Assembly: GCF_001698125.1 (NCBI RefSeq)
Contig: NZ_CP013854.1
Span: 3,596,001 to 3,660,000, forward strand
Length of the DNA stretch: 64,000 nucleotides
Direction of reading: 5' to 3'
From: Pseudonocardia sp. HH130630-07
GTDB taxonomy: Bacteria > Actinomycetota > Actinomycetes > Mycobacteriales > Pseudonocardiaceae
In this document: piece by piece, positions 1 through 9,074 of the stretch
How positions within the stretch are numbered: the first letter of the stretch is position 1
Layout: each line of letters opens with the position of its first letter
The notes under the pieces: generated by a model
Told to the model about the DNA's origin: nothing
Databases searched by the model: none
The model's input: the letters and a program-made list of their open reading frames with translations, nothing else
Program-made: the position numbers and the translations under genes

Positions 1-1
1 G

Positions 2-436
2 ACCCGGGAGCTCGTCCCCACCGACGGAACAGGAGGCAACCCGATGATGGTGTCGCTGCGGCTGTCCGACGGCGTCGACGCCTCGGCCGTGCGGCGGACG
101 CTGCTCGAGGAGCATCGCGTGGTCCTCGCCCGGGCCGTGCAGGGGTCCCTTCTGGCGCACGTCCACATCGGGGTGACCGACGCCGACGTCGACGCCCTGA
201 CCCGGGCCCTGCGCGCGATCGCCACCGTTCCCGCGGCGGTCGGGCCCCACTGGTCCGGCGCCGTGGCCGAGGACGGTCCCGCGGTGGGCACCGTGCTCGA
301 CGGCTTCCTGGTGACCTACCCACCCGGGGTGCCACTGGCGGGTCCGGGTGACACCTGGACCACCGACCACGCACAGGTGCTCGCCGCGCACCGGCGCGGC
401 GGGTCCGAGGTGTTCCTCGTACCCGTCGCGCGCTGA
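2..436 (+). CDS. C-terminal part of a PLP-dependent Orn/Lys/Arg-type decarboxylase (5' end outside window)
   Basis: The frame is open from the first bases of the window, so the ATG pair near 44 is internal and the gene starts upstream. The visible 144 residues match the small C-terminal domain of the Orn/Lys/Arg decarboxylase (fold type I PLP) family. Near the start MMVSLRLSDGVD leads into a paired-helix segment, and near the end YPPGVPLAGPGD is the characteristic C-terminal turn that follows the family's substrate-facing strand. The catalytic Lys domain is not in the window, so the substrate cannot be stated. Such proteins are cytoplasmic and decarboxylate basic amino acids, though many actinobacterial members are uncharacterised. 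It ends 4 bases before the stop of the convergent MFS gene. Family assignment is fairly sure; activity is inference. Confidence 0.72.
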   Translation, partial: TRELVPTDGTGGNPMMVSLRLSDGVDASAVRRTLLEEHRVVLARAVQGSLLAHVHIGVTDADVDALTRALRAIATVPAAVGPHWSGAVAEDGPAVGTVLDGFLVTYPPGVPLAGPGDTWTTDHAQVLAAHRRGGSEVFLVPVAR

Positions 437-440
437 TCGC

Positions 441-1877
441 TCAGGCCGGGGCGGCGCGCCGCGCGCCGATGAGTGCGCCGGAGACCACGGCGCCGACGGC
501 CATCGCTGCGGCGACCAGCCCGAACACCGTCGCGATGCCCTGGCCGAGCAGCTCGGGCCGCCCGACTGTCATGGCGTCGACCTGGCCGACCGCTCCGGTG
601 AAGACCAGCCCGAGCACCGAGGTCCCGAGCGATGCGCCGACGGGGAAGAAGCTGTTGACCATCCCCGTCGCCATCCCGACCTTCTCCGGTGGCACCGCCG
701 CCGCTGCCACCGCCTGCAGCGGGGCGTTGGCCAGGCCGTTGCCGAAGCCCCACAGGCTCAGCGCCGGGATCGCGGTCACCGGGTCCGCCGCTGCGGCCGC
801 ATTGACCGCGATCAGCACACCGGCGACTGCGAGCATCCCGAACCCGGCCGCCAGTACCCAACGGGCGGGGACGCGGGCCTGCAGCCGCCCGCCCGCCAGC
901 GCGCCCAGCGCGGTCGCCACGCCCAGGGGCACCAGGACGACCCCGGTAGTCAGGGCACTGAGACCGTGGCCGACCTGCAGGTAGACGATGTAGAACACCG
1001 CTCCGCCGACGGTCCCGATCCGGTTGACCATCGCAAGCACGGTGATCCCGGCGAACGCGCGGATGCGGAACAGGCCCAGGTCCAGCACCGGCGTCGGGAT
1101 CCGGCGGCAGCGCACCGAGTAGGCCGCGGCGAGCAGTACCGCGGCCACCAGGCCGACGACGGCGCCCACGGTGGCGAACCCGTTCTCCTGGGCCAGGGAC
1201 AGGCCCAGGTTCAGCGCGACGAACACCGCGGCGACCAGGGCGGCGCCGACGACGTCGAACCGCCCCGCGACGGCGGTCCCCGGCCGGTCGGCCGACACCA
1301 CACGGTAGGCGACGAGGAACGCGATGACGCCGAACGGCACGTTGACGAAGAACATCCACCGCCAGCCTCCTGCGGCGATCAGCGCGCCGCCGACCAGCGG
1401 CGCGAGGGTCGAGGCACTCGTGACGGTCGCGGTCCAGATCGCGATGGCCATCGGCCTGCGCTTCTCCTCGATCGCCCGGACCAGCAGCGGGACGACGTTC
1501 GCCGACATCACCGCGGCGGCCGCGCCCTGCACGATCCGGAAGATGTTGAGCGAGAGCATGTCCCAGGACAGCCCGCACGCCAACGACGCCAGCGTGAACC
1601 CCGCGATGCCGGCGAGGAACAGCGACCGCGAGCCCCATCGGTCCGACAGCGCGCCCGCCGGCTGCACGAGCGCGGCGAACGCGAGCGAGTAGCCGACCAC
1701 GAGCCACTGCAGGCTCACCAGCGAGGTCCCCGGTAGCTCCACCCCGATCTGCGGCAGCGCCACCGCCACGATGATCATGTCGATACCCATCAGGGCCGAC
1801 GCGATCACCACCGATGCCAGGACCCACCCTGGCCGCGACCCGTCCTGTCGGGTGCTCTCCACCTGCTCCGCCGTCAT
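441..1877 (-). CDS. MFS drug exporter, DHA2 (EmrB/QacA) type
   Basis: A 478-residue integral membrane protein with about 14 hydrophobic segments, the size and helix count of the DHA2 (EmrB/QacA) family of proton-driven drug exporters. After a short cytoplasmic N-terminus the first helix carries MGIDMIIVAVALPQIG, the usual D-x-T-like motif region. The motif A loop reads GALSDRWGSRSLF between helices 2 and 3, and motif C-like GALIGARRAAPA-type glycine-rich stretches occur near the end. It is divergently transcribed from the TetR gene at 1955, with only 77 bases between them and an inverted repeat in that gap. The pair is therefore probably a repressor and its exporter, induced by a substrate that cannot be told from sequence. 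Confidence 0.88.
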   Translation of the reverse strand: MTAEQVESTRQDGSRPGWVLASVVIASALMGIDMIIVAVALPQIGVELPGTSLVSLQWLVVGYSLAFAALVQPAGALSDRWGSRSLFLAGIAGFTLASLACGLSWDMLSLNIFRIVQGAAAAVMSANVVPLLVRAIEEKRRPMAIAIWTATVTSASTLAPLVGGALIAAGGWRWMFFVNVPFGVIAFLVAYRVVSADRPGTAVAGRFDVVGAALVAAVFVALNLGLSLAQENGFATVGAVVGLVAAVLLAAAYSVRCRRIPTPVLDLGLFRIRAFAGITVLAMVNRIGTVGGAVFYIVYLQVGHGLSALTTGVVLVPLGVATALGALAGGRLQARVPARWVLAAGFGMLAVAGVLIAVNAAAAADPVTAIPALSLWGFGNGLANAPLQAVAAAAVPPEKVGMATGMVNSFFPVGASLGTSVLGLVFTGAVGQVDAMTVGRPELLGQGIATVFGLVAAAMAVGAVVSGALIGARRAAPA

Positions 1878-1910
1878 CGGACCTCCTCTGGAATGAGGGT
1901 GACCTTACTT

Positions 1911-1930
1911 GATAGTGAACTACTTTCACA
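1911..1930. promoter_or_regulatory. candidate TetR operator between exporter and regulator
   Basis: In the 77-base divergent gap, GTGAA at 1915-1919 and TTCAC at 1925-1929 form an inverted repeat with a 5-base spacer. An overlapping TAGT-GA-ACTA palindrome sits at 1913-1922. This AT-rich block is the only non-GC-rich stretch of the gap and lies where both promoters would be. Binding by the adjacent TetR protein is inference. Confidence 0.5.
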
Positions 1931-1954
1931 GAGCGGGGCAGTAGGCTCGTTCCC

Positions 1955-2581
1955 GTGAGCGAGACAGCTGGTCGTCGGCCCGGAAACCGCCCGGGGCCCA
2001 AGCCCCGCATCTCGCGAGAGTCGATCATCGAGGCCGCGACCAGGGTCGACCCGCTGACGATCGGCTCGGTGGCAGCGCTGCTGGGGGTGACGCCGGGGAG
2101 CCTCTACCGCCACGTCGAGGGTCTGGAGGACCTGACCCGCGGCGCCGCCGAGCATCTCTTCGTCACCACGCCCCTCCCCGACGCCGACCTGCCGTGGCGC
2201 GCCTACCTGGAGGAGGAGGCGCGGTGGCGACTCGAGCTGCTCCGCGCCCATCCGGCCCTCTTCGCCGGACCCGCTGCCGACCTCACCGTGGTCGCGGTGG
2301 ACCGACTCACCGTCATCCTCACGGCGCTGAAGGCCAAGGGGTTCGACACGGCCACCGCGGTCCTCATCGCCGACACCCTGATCGACCTCCTGCACGACGG
2401 CGCCCGGCAGGCGCTCGCGATCCGGGCGGGCGACGACGCACCCGCCGGTTACCCGGCGGACGTCCGTGCGGCCATGGCGGTGATCATCGCCGACCCGTGG
2501 ACGCACCTGTGGCGCAAGGTGCAGCTCTTTCTCGACGGTGTCGCTCACGGACGGTGTTTGGCCGGAGCACATCCCACGTAA
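1955..2581 (+). CDS. TetR-family transcriptional regulator
   Basis: 208 residues. After a basic leader of about 20 residues (RRPGNRPGPKPRIS) comes a TetR-type helix-turn-helix at about residues 23-68. In it IGSVAALLGVTPGSLYRHV gives the turn and recognition helix, and Tyr-His (LYRHVEGLEDL) is the usual end of the DNA-binding domain. The C-terminal two thirds is helical and variable, as expected for the ligand-binding domain. Start is GTG at 1955. It is divergent from the MFS exporter and probably represses both genes through the palindrome between them. The ligand is unknown. Confidence 0.85.
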   Translation: MSETAGRRPGNRPGPKPRISRESIIEAATRVDPLTIGSVAALLGVTPGSLYRHVEGLEDLTRGAAEHLFVTTPLPDADLPWRAYLEEEARWRLELLRAHPALFAGPAADLTVVAVDRLTVILTALKAKGFDTATAVLIADTLIDLLHDGARQALAIRAGDDAPAGYPADVRAAMAVIIADPWTHLWRKVQLFLDGVAHGRCLAGAHPT

Positions 2582-2590
2582 GTCTGGGGA

Positions 2591-2920
2591 ATGACGCTGA
2601 GGGCGATCACCTTCTATCGTGACCAGCATCGCGCTGCGGTCGCCGCTCGGCTCTCTCATATCGGACCGCCGCTGACGGGACGGCTGAACACCGGGCTGCT
2701 CGCCGAGCACCGGGACGACCTGTTGCGCCTGGCCGGGGCGCTGAAGTTCGGGCACGCCACCGCCTCTGCTGGTCGGGAAACTCTCTGCGTCCGGGCGGCA
2801 GAACACGCTCGCCGCCGCGCTCCAGGAGCGCGGGGCGCTTCGGCGCACGATTTACGCCGTCCGCTACCTGTTCGACCCCGGAGTACCGGCGCACGATCTC
2901 CCGGCGACAACGTGATCCCA
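2591..2920 (+). pseudogene. Tn3-family transposase relic
   Basis: Three frames must be joined to read a recognisable stretch of a Tn3-family (DDE_Tnp_Tn3) transposase. First comes DDLLRLAGALKFGHATAS, then in the next frame LVGKLSASGRQN followed by LAAALQERGALRRTIYAVRY, then in the third frame EYRRTISRR. The order and spacing follow the C-terminal half of Tn3 transposases (the GHATAS, GRQN and RYL motifs). The 5' two thirds and the true C-terminus are missing. No terminal inverted repeat was found nearby, so this is a dead fragment at the left edge of the mobile-element region. Confidence 0.75.
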
Positions 2921-2964
2921 CTGTATAGGGTCTGTAACAGGAACGGTGGTTCCGGCGTTGTTGG

Positions 2965-3176
2965 TCAGTAGTGCTCGGCGGACGGCCAGCGGTCACTGAA
3001 CGTGATCGCGAAGGCGTTGATCACCGGCTTCCATCGGATCGTCCACCGTGCGCGGCCTCGCCCGGTCGGGTCGAGGCTGCGGGTCACAAGGTACAGGCAT
3101 TTCAACGCGGCCGCCTCGCTGGGGAAATGCCCTCGCGCCCGTACCGCTCGGCGGTAGCGGGCGTTGAGTGATTCGA
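2965..3176 (-). pseudogene. C-terminal piece of the split IS256-family transposase
   Basis: The minus strand reads ESLNARYRRAVRARGHFP, then AALKCLYLVTRSLDPTGRGR, WKPVINAFAITFSDRWPS and a stop at 2965-2967. This is the C-terminal tail of an IS256-family transposase and begins exactly with the catalytic Glu (the E of NAIESLN). The N-terminal part ending in STNAI lies at 6285-7373. Joining the two restores STNAI-ESLNARYRRAV in one frame, so a 3.1-kb insertion split the gene at the third catalytic residue. The gene is inactive as it stands. Confidence 0.85.
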
Positions 3177-3257
3177 AGCTCTCTTGTCAAGCAGCAGCTG
3201 CGGAGCTGGTCGGTGTGGTCGCCGTGGAGCGTCTTGCGTCGGTCCACATGTGTCTGA

Positions 3258-4994
3258 CCCGAATCCGCGAGTTGCGCTGGTGGCCGGACTGGGGAGATGG
3301 CGATAGGTGCCCGCTGACCTGCGATGATCGTGTTTGCGACGACACGACATTGCGGGTTGAGAGGACACCTATCAGGTGCGAACAGTACGCAAGCGACGCC
3401 CGCGGTGTGCGCGGGTGCGTCTCGGCGCGCCGGACGCGGCGCTGACCAGGTTCTCCGGGCTGGCCGCGGTGACCGAGCTGATCGACCGGCTCGGGATCAT
3501 CGACAAGCTCGACGCCGCGGTCGGGCCCATCAAGGACCGCGACCGCGGGTGCAGCGCCGGGCAGATGCTGGTCGGCATGTCGGCGGCGCAGCTGTGCGGG
3601 GAGGACTTCCTGGTCGGGCTGGACCGGCACCGCGCCGACACCGCCGGGCAGGCACTCACGCCGGTGCCGGGGTTGGCGTCCACGACCGCCGCCGGGCTCG
3701 CGCGCAAGTTCATCGAGGGGCAGTGGGCGGCGGTGGAGACCGGGCTCGGTGACGTGCACACCACCGCGCTGGACCTGCTCGCCCAGGTCGACCCGGACCG
3801 GGCCGAGCAGCTGACGGCGGACGTGACGATCGATCTGGACACCACCGATGTCGAGGTTTACGGCCGGCTCAAGCAGGGCGTGGCGTTCAACCACCAAGGC
3901 CAGCGGGTCGCCCGCCCGCACGTCGCGACCTGGGCCGACACCGCGGTGGTGCTGGCCGCTGACCTCGGTTCGGGCCGGGATGACCCCCGCGCCACCAGCG
4001 CCGAGCTGTTCCACCGGGCGCTGGCCGCGCTCCCCGCGCAGGCGCGGGCGGGGCGAGTCCGCGTGCGTGCGGACGCGGGCTACTTCGCCGGGCAGCTCGC
4101 CCGCGCAGCCCTGTTCGTCGGCGTGGAGTTCGCCATCGGCGCCCGACGCATCGCGCCGCTGTGGCGCATCCTCGACGGCGTCGCGGCCGACGGGTGGACC
4201 GACGCGATCGACATGACCGGCGCGCAGGTCGCGGTGGCCGACTATTGCCCGAACTGGTGGCCCGCAGCGACCCAGCTGCTGATCCGTCGGGTCCGGCTCG
4301 ACCTGGACCACGGCCAGGTCTCCGGTGACCCGCGAGCGCGGCGCCGACGCACCCTGTACCCCGCCCAGCGGGCGCTCCCGCTCGACGACCTCGCTACGGT
4401 GGCCAAGGTCGACGGGGTGTTCGCCTACTCGTTCATCGTGACCAACCTCGACGTCTCCACACCTGCCGCAGCCGCGCAGGCCGAGTACTGGTACCGCCAC
4501 CGCACGAAGGTGGAGAACCTGTTCCGCGACACCAAGCACGGCGCCGCGCTGCGCCACCTCCCCTCCGGACACCTCGCGGTGAACCGAGCCTGGATGTGGG
4601 GCGCACTCCTGGCCGCCACCACCAGCGGGTGGCTGCACCACCTCACCGCCCGCACCCGCGACGGGCGCCTGGTCGGGCACGGCGTCCGCGGCGGCCAGGC
4701 CATGATCGCCACCCTGCGCCGGCGGCTGATCACCATCCCCGCCCGCCTCGTGCGCCACGCCCGCGGCCTCACCCTGCGCCTACCACCCGGCGAGCACCTA
4801 CTCGCCGAGGTCCTCGCCCGCGTCCGCGCCCTGCCCGCTCCGTCCTGACCCGGCCGCACCGGCCCCGACCAGCACAGGAACCCGCCACCCGAGGCGACAC
4901 TCGGGCCGCCCGCTTGCCCACCACCCCACTCCCGACCCAAGCAACATCAACTTTGGCCGACCAAGATCAGCTCATAGCCTACTCGCGGATTCGA
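3258..4994 (+). mobile_element. IS1380-family element A, inserted in the IS110 transposase
   Basis: The left end reads CCCGAATCCGCGAGTT and the right end, reverse-complemented, TCGAATCCGCGAGTA: 13 of the shared 14 inner bases match. The sequence GTCTGA occurs immediately outside both ends (3252-3257 and 4995-5000), giving a target duplication of 4-6 bases. Removing the element and one duplicate restores the IS110 frame NIIIR-HMWTDARR. The element holds one transposase gene and is structurally intact. Confidence 0.85.
3376..4848 (+). CDS. IS1380-family transposase (element A)
   Basis: 490 residues, GTG start. The protein follows the actinobacterial IS1380 (DDE_Tnp_1 type) pattern. DRDRGCSAGQMLVGMSAAQL lies near residue 55, followed by GEDFLVGLDRHRAD, VTIDLDTTDVEVYG with the first catalytic Asp near 155, VRADAGYFAG with the second Asp near 235, and YRHRTKVENLFRDTKHG with the catalytic Glu near 375. 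Length is full for the family and no frameshift is visible. It probably catalyses cut-and-paste movement of this element and may still be active. Confidence 0.92.
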   Translation: MRTVRKRRPRCARVRLGAPDAALTRFSGLAAVTELIDRLGIIDKLDAAVGPIKDRDRGCSAGQMLVGMSAAQLCGEDFLVGLDRHRADTAGQALTPVPGLASTTAAGLARKFIEGQWAAVETGLGDVHTTALDLLAQVDPDRAEQLTADVTIDLDTTDVEVYGRLKQGVAFNHQGQRVARPHVATWADTAVVLAADLGSGRDDPRATSAELFHRALAALPAQARAGRVRVRADAGYFAGQLARAALFVGVEFAIGARRIAPLWRILDGVAADGWTDAIDMTGAQVAVADYCPNWWPAATQLLIRRVRLDLDHGQVSGDPRARRRRTLYPAQRALPLDDLATVAKVDGVFAYSFIVTNLDVSTPAAAAQAEYWYRHRTKVENLFRDTKHGAALRHLPSGHLAVNRAWMWGALLAATTSGWLHHLTARTRDGRLVGHGVRGGQAMIATLRRRLITIPARLVRHARGLTLRLPPGEHLLAEVLARVRALPAPS

Positions 4995-6045
4995 GTCTGA
5001 TGATGATGTTCGCGAGCTGCCGCTTGTGGCTTCGCCGAGCCTCACGTTTTGTCTTGTTGTCGGTGACCCGTTTCGCCATGTACTCTTTCGCCGGCGGGTG
5101 GCATCGGACTTGCGTGACGTGCACGATGTGCAGAACAGAGTTGACAGCTCGATTGCCGCCGAGGTCGAGTCGGTGCCGACGGGCCGGCCCGTGACCTTCA
5201 CCCGACGAGAGGGCGACGGGCGCGATTCCGCACCAGCGTGCAAACTGGGCCTCGGTCGTGAACCGGCACGGATCGCCGATCTCGACCAGAAGATCCATGG
5301 CTGTGACCACGCCGACACCGCGGACCTCTGTGAGGGTGCAGCCAAGGTCGCTGAGGAGGGCGGGAATCTGTCGGTCGAGTTCCTTGATCCGCGCCGTCAG
5401 GGTGATGATGTCGTTCAGGCTGGCCGCGAGCCGGTCGAGCTTGAGCCGCTCGGCTGGGCTGAGCAGATCGGGGTTCGCGACGCCGTCGACCAGGGACTGG
5501 AGCTGCGGGAGAACGCGGCTGGTCGAGGGCAACGTGGCGCGGATGGCGACGGGGAGCGTGACGAGTACTGCTTCGGACTCGGTGAGCAGCCGAACACGCT
5601 GCAGGACAAGAGATTCACGCCAGTCGCGGATCACCGTGAGCGTCTGCCATGTCGGGCTGGGCGCGGTGTGCTTCCCGGCCGGAGGCAGCTCGGGGTCGCT
5701 GAGGGCCTCTCGGGCGATGGCCTCCGCGTCCTCGGCGTCGGTCTTGGCCCGACGACGACGCTTACGCCGCTCCGCGGTGCGGTTGGCTTGGACTTCGCGC
5801 ACGTCGTAACCCGCGGCCGCGAGCGCGAGGACCAGCGGCTGGCCGAGAAATCCCGATCCTTCGATGCCGATCCGGTCGATCGTCAGCTCGACACCGAGCA
5901 GGAACGTCAGCAGCTCATCGATACCGCCCTTGGTGATGGAGAAGGACTTGTTGTCGACCACGCCGCCTCGATGATCGAGGACTGCGATGGTAGCCGTATT
6001 CTTGTGAGGATCGATCCCCGCGACACCGTGTTCGTGCGTCAACAC
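4972..6045 (-). pseudogene. IS110-family transposase, 3' end cut off by the IS1380 insertion
   Basis: The N-terminal DEDD (RuvC-like) domain shows GIDPHKNTATIAVLD, IGIEGSGFLG and KTDAEDAEAIA, giving the acidic residues of the family. The C-terminal Transposase_20 domain reads EVRGVGVVTAMDLLVEIGD and ends with SHKRQLANIIIR. From there the reading frame runs into the IS1380 terminus (residues ESASRL, then stop). The authentic tail, HMWTDARRSTATTPTSSA then AAA and a stop, is stranded on the far side of the IS1380 element at 3187-3257 on the same strand. Only about 24 residues after the catalytic region were displaced, so partial activity cannot be excluded, but by family rules the gene is disrupted. 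Start GTG at 6045. Confidence 0.88.
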
Positions 6046-6284
6046 TTGTTCCCGTCTGCGTGGCCTATCGTGGACAGCGCAGGCCCGCGGTGTCGGCAGA
6101 TCTGGGTTGAGTCAGGCAGGCTCTCTTCAAGCCAGGCACCGCGGGCCTGCGCTCACGCGGCCAGCCCGACACTTCGAATCGAAGACAGCCTCACGGCGTC
6201 AATAGCGTTCAGAGTCAGGGCTGGCCGCCTCGAGCATCGGCCGGGGAAGCAACGCCCTGACCGACTCCTTGATCTAAACACCCA
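6046..6284 (-). ncRNA. candidate IS110 bridge RNA in the element's leader
   Basis: This 239-base non-coding leader sits directly upstream of an IS110-group transposase, where IS110 elements encode their bridge RNA. It contains a perfect 16-bp inverted repeat, GCGCAGGCCCGCGGTG at 6077-6092 paired with 6137-6152, enclosing 44 bases. Inside the loop is a weaker GGCT/AGCC stem. The minus-strand sequence GATTCGAAG (6180-6172) is the same as the plus-strand bases at the left insertion junction (3170-3178), which would suit a guide segment. Structure and location are seen; bridge-RNA function is inferred from established IS110 biology. Confidence 0.5.
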
Positions 6285-7373
6285 GATCGCGTTCGTCGAA
6301 CACAACACGGCACGGATCTCGGCATCGTAGTCGAGGAACGGAACGAACTCGGTCCAGGCGTTGCGCCACAACCGGATCATCGCCGGATAAGTGCGACCCC
6401 ATTTCTCGTCGAGGTCATCGAGAGCAGCGAGAGCGGCGTCGGCGGTGGGGGCCGTGTAGATCGCCCGAATCCCTCGCTTGATCGCATCGGTGTCACGCCG
6501 CGACGTCAACCGGAACGAGTTCCTGATCAAGTGCACGATGCATGTCTGCACGATGGTCTGTGGCCACACGTTCTCCACCACCTCGGGCAGGCCTTTCAAC
6601 CCGTCGCAGACCAGGAAGAACACGTCCCGCATGCCGCGGTTACGCAGGTCGGTCAGCACCCCCAGCCAGAACTTCGCGCCCTCACCACCGGAGCCGGCCC
6701 ACAGGCCCAGCACGTCCTTGCGGCCGTCGACGGTGACCCCGATCGCCGCGTAGACGGGCCGGTTGGCGACCTGCCCGTCGCGGACCTTCACCATGATCGC
6801 GTCCACGAAGACCGCGACGTACACCGCATCGAGTGGCCGCGACACCCATTCCTGCATCTCGGCGATCACCGAGTCGGTGATCCGTGAGACGGTCTCCTTC
6901 GACACCGACGCCCCGTAGATCTCCGAGAAATGCGCCGAGATCTCCCCGGTCGTCAAACCCTTCGCGTACAGCGACAACACGATCTCATCGACATCCCCCA
7001 ACCGCCGTTGCCGTTTCCGAACGATCTGGGGTTCGAACGTCGAGTCGCGGTCTCTCGGTACCTCGATCTCGACCTCCCCGACAGCATCGGAGATCACCGT
7101 CTTCGACCGGTGACCGTTCCGGTTGTTCGTCGATTCCCGGTCCGGGTCGGCCCGGTTCTTTGCATGCCCGAGGTGCTCGGTCATCTCCTCCCCGAGCGCA
7201 GTCTCCAGAACGTTCTTGGTGAACAGCTTCAACAGCCCATCCGGGCCGGTCAGCTCCAGGCCGCGTGCTCGCGCGTCGGCCACCATCGCCGCCGCGGCGG
7301 CCTGCTCGGGCGAGAGCTGACGCCCTGAACCCGTCTCATCCTTGGCTGAACCCACAAGGTCCGATGTCATCAC
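6285..7373 (-). pseudogene. IS256-family transposase, N-terminal part (split by IS110 insertion)
   Basis: About 363 residues of a mutator-type (IS256) DDE transposase. Landmarks are TGPDGLLKLFTKNVLETALG near the start, NRNGHRSKTVISDAVGEVEI, FVDAIMVKVRDG with the first catalytic Asp, VCDGLKGLPEVVENVWP with the second Asp, and VQTCIVHLIRNSFR. The frame is lost right after EIRAVLCSTNAI, one residue before the catalytic Glu, where IS110 DNA begins. The matching C-terminus is at 2965-3176. Its upstream flank runs into the second IS1380 element, so the IS256 right terminus is no longer clear. Confidence 0.88.
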
Positions 7374-7389
7374 TCACCCGGACTCTTCA

Positions 7390-9074
7390 CGGGCTGTGCC
7401 GGTGATCTCCGACCCCAACTGAAGAAAGTGCCTCGTGACCAGGTAAGACAGCGGGTGTCGAAGCCCTGTCCGCCATGGTCGAGGAGGCACTTTCCGAGTG
7501 CAGACTACAAGCACGCGCCCACCGGTCATCGTGACCGCCGACGGCGCTGGGGTGGTGTCGCACGTCGGGTCGCGTCTGCTGGCCGATGTCGCCGACCGGA
7601 CCACGTTGGCCAGTGAACTCTCGACCGCGCTCGCACCGCTGCGACGAGCTCGGGCGCGTCATGATCCGGGGCGGGTGCTGGTCGATCTGGCCGTCGCGGT
7701 CGCCGACGGGGCCACGAGGATCTGCGAGATCGCGGTCCTGGCCGATCAGGGCGCGGTGTTCGGGTCGGTGGCATCGGACTCGACCTGCTGGCGACTGCTC
7801 GACAAGCTCGACGAGCGCCGGTTGTCCTCGATCGCGGCGGGGCGGGCGCGGGCCCGGGAGGTGGTCTGGGCCCAGCACGCCGACGTCGATGGTCGCGCGT
7901 TTCCCGCGGCTCGGGTCGCCGGCCGCGACCTGCGCCGGCACGGCCGGGACGTGCTGGTGATCGATCTCGACGCCACGATCGTCATCGCCCACAGCGAGAA
8001 GGAACAGGCCACGCCCACGTTCAAGAAGACGTTCGGGTATCACCCGATGCTGGCGTTCTGCGACAACACCGGCGAGTTCCTCGCCGCCCGCTTGCGCCGC
8101 GGGAACGCCGGTGCGAACACCGCCGCGGATCACATCAGCGTGCTCGACGACGCGCTCGCCCAGATCCCTGACGCGTTCCGTCACGGGCACCCGATCCTGG
8201 TCCGCACCGACACCGCGGGCGCCACGAAAGCCTTCCTCGCCCACATCCGAGCGCAACAAGACACAGCGGTGAGCTGTGAGTTCTCCGTCGGCTGGGCCGT
8301 CACCGACCGCGAACGCACCGTGATCAGCCTGGTCCCGAAGACGGTGTGGGCCGAGGCGGTCGACGCTGACGGCGGGCACCGTGACGGCGCCGGGCTGGCC
8401 GAGATCACCGGCTTGCTCCCCGCCTCCGCGTTGGTCGACTACCCGGCCGGGACCCGCGTTGTCGTCCGTCGTGAACGGCCGCATCCCGGCGCGCAGCTCG
8501 ATGCGTTCGAGGAGCGTGACGGCTGGCGCTACACCGCGTTCGCCACCGACACCCGCGTCGGGCAGCTCGCCTTCCTCGACGCCCGCCACCGCGCCCACGC
8601 CCGGGTCGAGGACCGGATCCGCTGCGGCAAGGACACCGGCCTCAACCACTTCCCGTCCCGGTCCTTCGCCGTCAACGCGGCGTGGTTGACCGTGGTCATG
8701 CTCGCGGTCGACCTGATCACCTGGACCCAGCGCCTGCTTCTCGACGGCGACCTGGCGAAGGTCGAGCCGAAGGCGTTGCGCTACCGGTTGTTGCACACCG
8801 CCGCGCGGATCACCCGCGGGCAACGCCGAGTCTGGGTCCGCATCCAACGGTCCTGGCCCTGGGCGGTCGATCTCGCCCGCGCGTTCGCGCGGCTGTGCGC
8901 GTTGCCTGTTCCTGCTGGTTGATCTCCGAAGCCCGACACGACGAGCGGCGGGAGCTCCCGGCAGAACGCGCAGGCCGGCCCCTTCGCCATGCCCACCCAT
9001 CGAACGAACCGGACCGGATCCGCCGCCAGCCGATCACGCGGTCAATCCGCAGCTCCGTGAATCACCAGGGCTAG
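7390..9074 (+). mobile_element. IS1380-family element B (approximate ends)
   Basis: The element is defined mainly by its transposase gene. A weak inverted repeat is visible between the sequence around 7393-7412 (GCCGGTGATCTCCGA) and the reverse complement of 9052-9074 (CCTGGTGATTCACGGA), placing the ends at about 7390 and 9074. The right end abuts a truncated MITE. No clear target duplication was found, so the boundaries are estimates. Confidence 0.5.
7498..8922 (+). CDS. IS1380-family transposase (element B)
   Basis: 474 residues, starting GTG at 7498. The sequence is distinct from element A (a different IS1380 subtype) but has the same plan. LVIDLDATIVIAHSEKE carries the first catalytic Asp near residue 160, followed by FKKTFGYHPMLAFCDNTGE, ILVRTDTAGATKAFL with the second Asp near 240, and ARVEDRIRCGKDTGLNHFPS with the catalytic Glu region near 370. 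No stop or frameshift interrupts it. It is probably a functional cut-and-paste transposase. Confidence 0.9.
   Translation: MQTTSTRPPVIVTADGAGVVSHVGSRLLADVADRTTLASELSTALAPLRRARARHDPGRVLVDLAVAVADGATRICEIAVLADQGAVFGSVASDSTCWRLLDKLDERRLSSIAAGRARAREVVWAQHADVDGRAFPAARVAGRDLRRHGRDVLVIDLDATIVIAHSEKEQATPTFKKTFGYHPMLAFCDNTGEFLAARLRRGNAGANTAADHISVLDDALAQIPDAFRHGHPILVRTDTAGATKAFLAHIRAQQDTAVSCEFSVGWAVTDRERTVISLVPKTVWAEAVDADGGHRDGAGLAEITGLLPASALVDYPAGTRVVVRRERPHPGAQLDAFEERDGWRYTAFATDTRVGQLAFLDARHRAHARVEDRIRCGKDTGLNHFPSRSFAVNAAWLTVVMLAVDLITWTQRLLLDGDLAKVEPKALRYRLLHTAARITRGQRRVWVRIQRSWPWAVDLARAFARLCALPVPAG

Larger units (their letters stand above)
3177..6284 (-). mobile_element. IS110-family element inserted in an IS256 transposase gene (itself carrying an IS1380 element)
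   Basis: Outer boundaries are inferred from the IS256 reading frame, which resumes on either side (about 3174-3176 and 6284-6288). Subtracting the IS1380 insert leaves roughly 1.37 kb, a normal IS110 size. As in the family, there are no long terminal inverted repeats. The native layout on the minus strand is a non-coding leader of about 240 bases, the transposase, and about 10 bases of 3' flank. A long leader and almost no 3' non-coding DNA fit the IS110 group rather than the IS1111 group. Confidence 0.75.

Noticed and set aside
316..2028. 570-codon minus-strand frame over the MFS/TetR pair
   Set aside because: Arg/Gly-rich shadow in another frame of the MFS gene; no start signal and no similarity.
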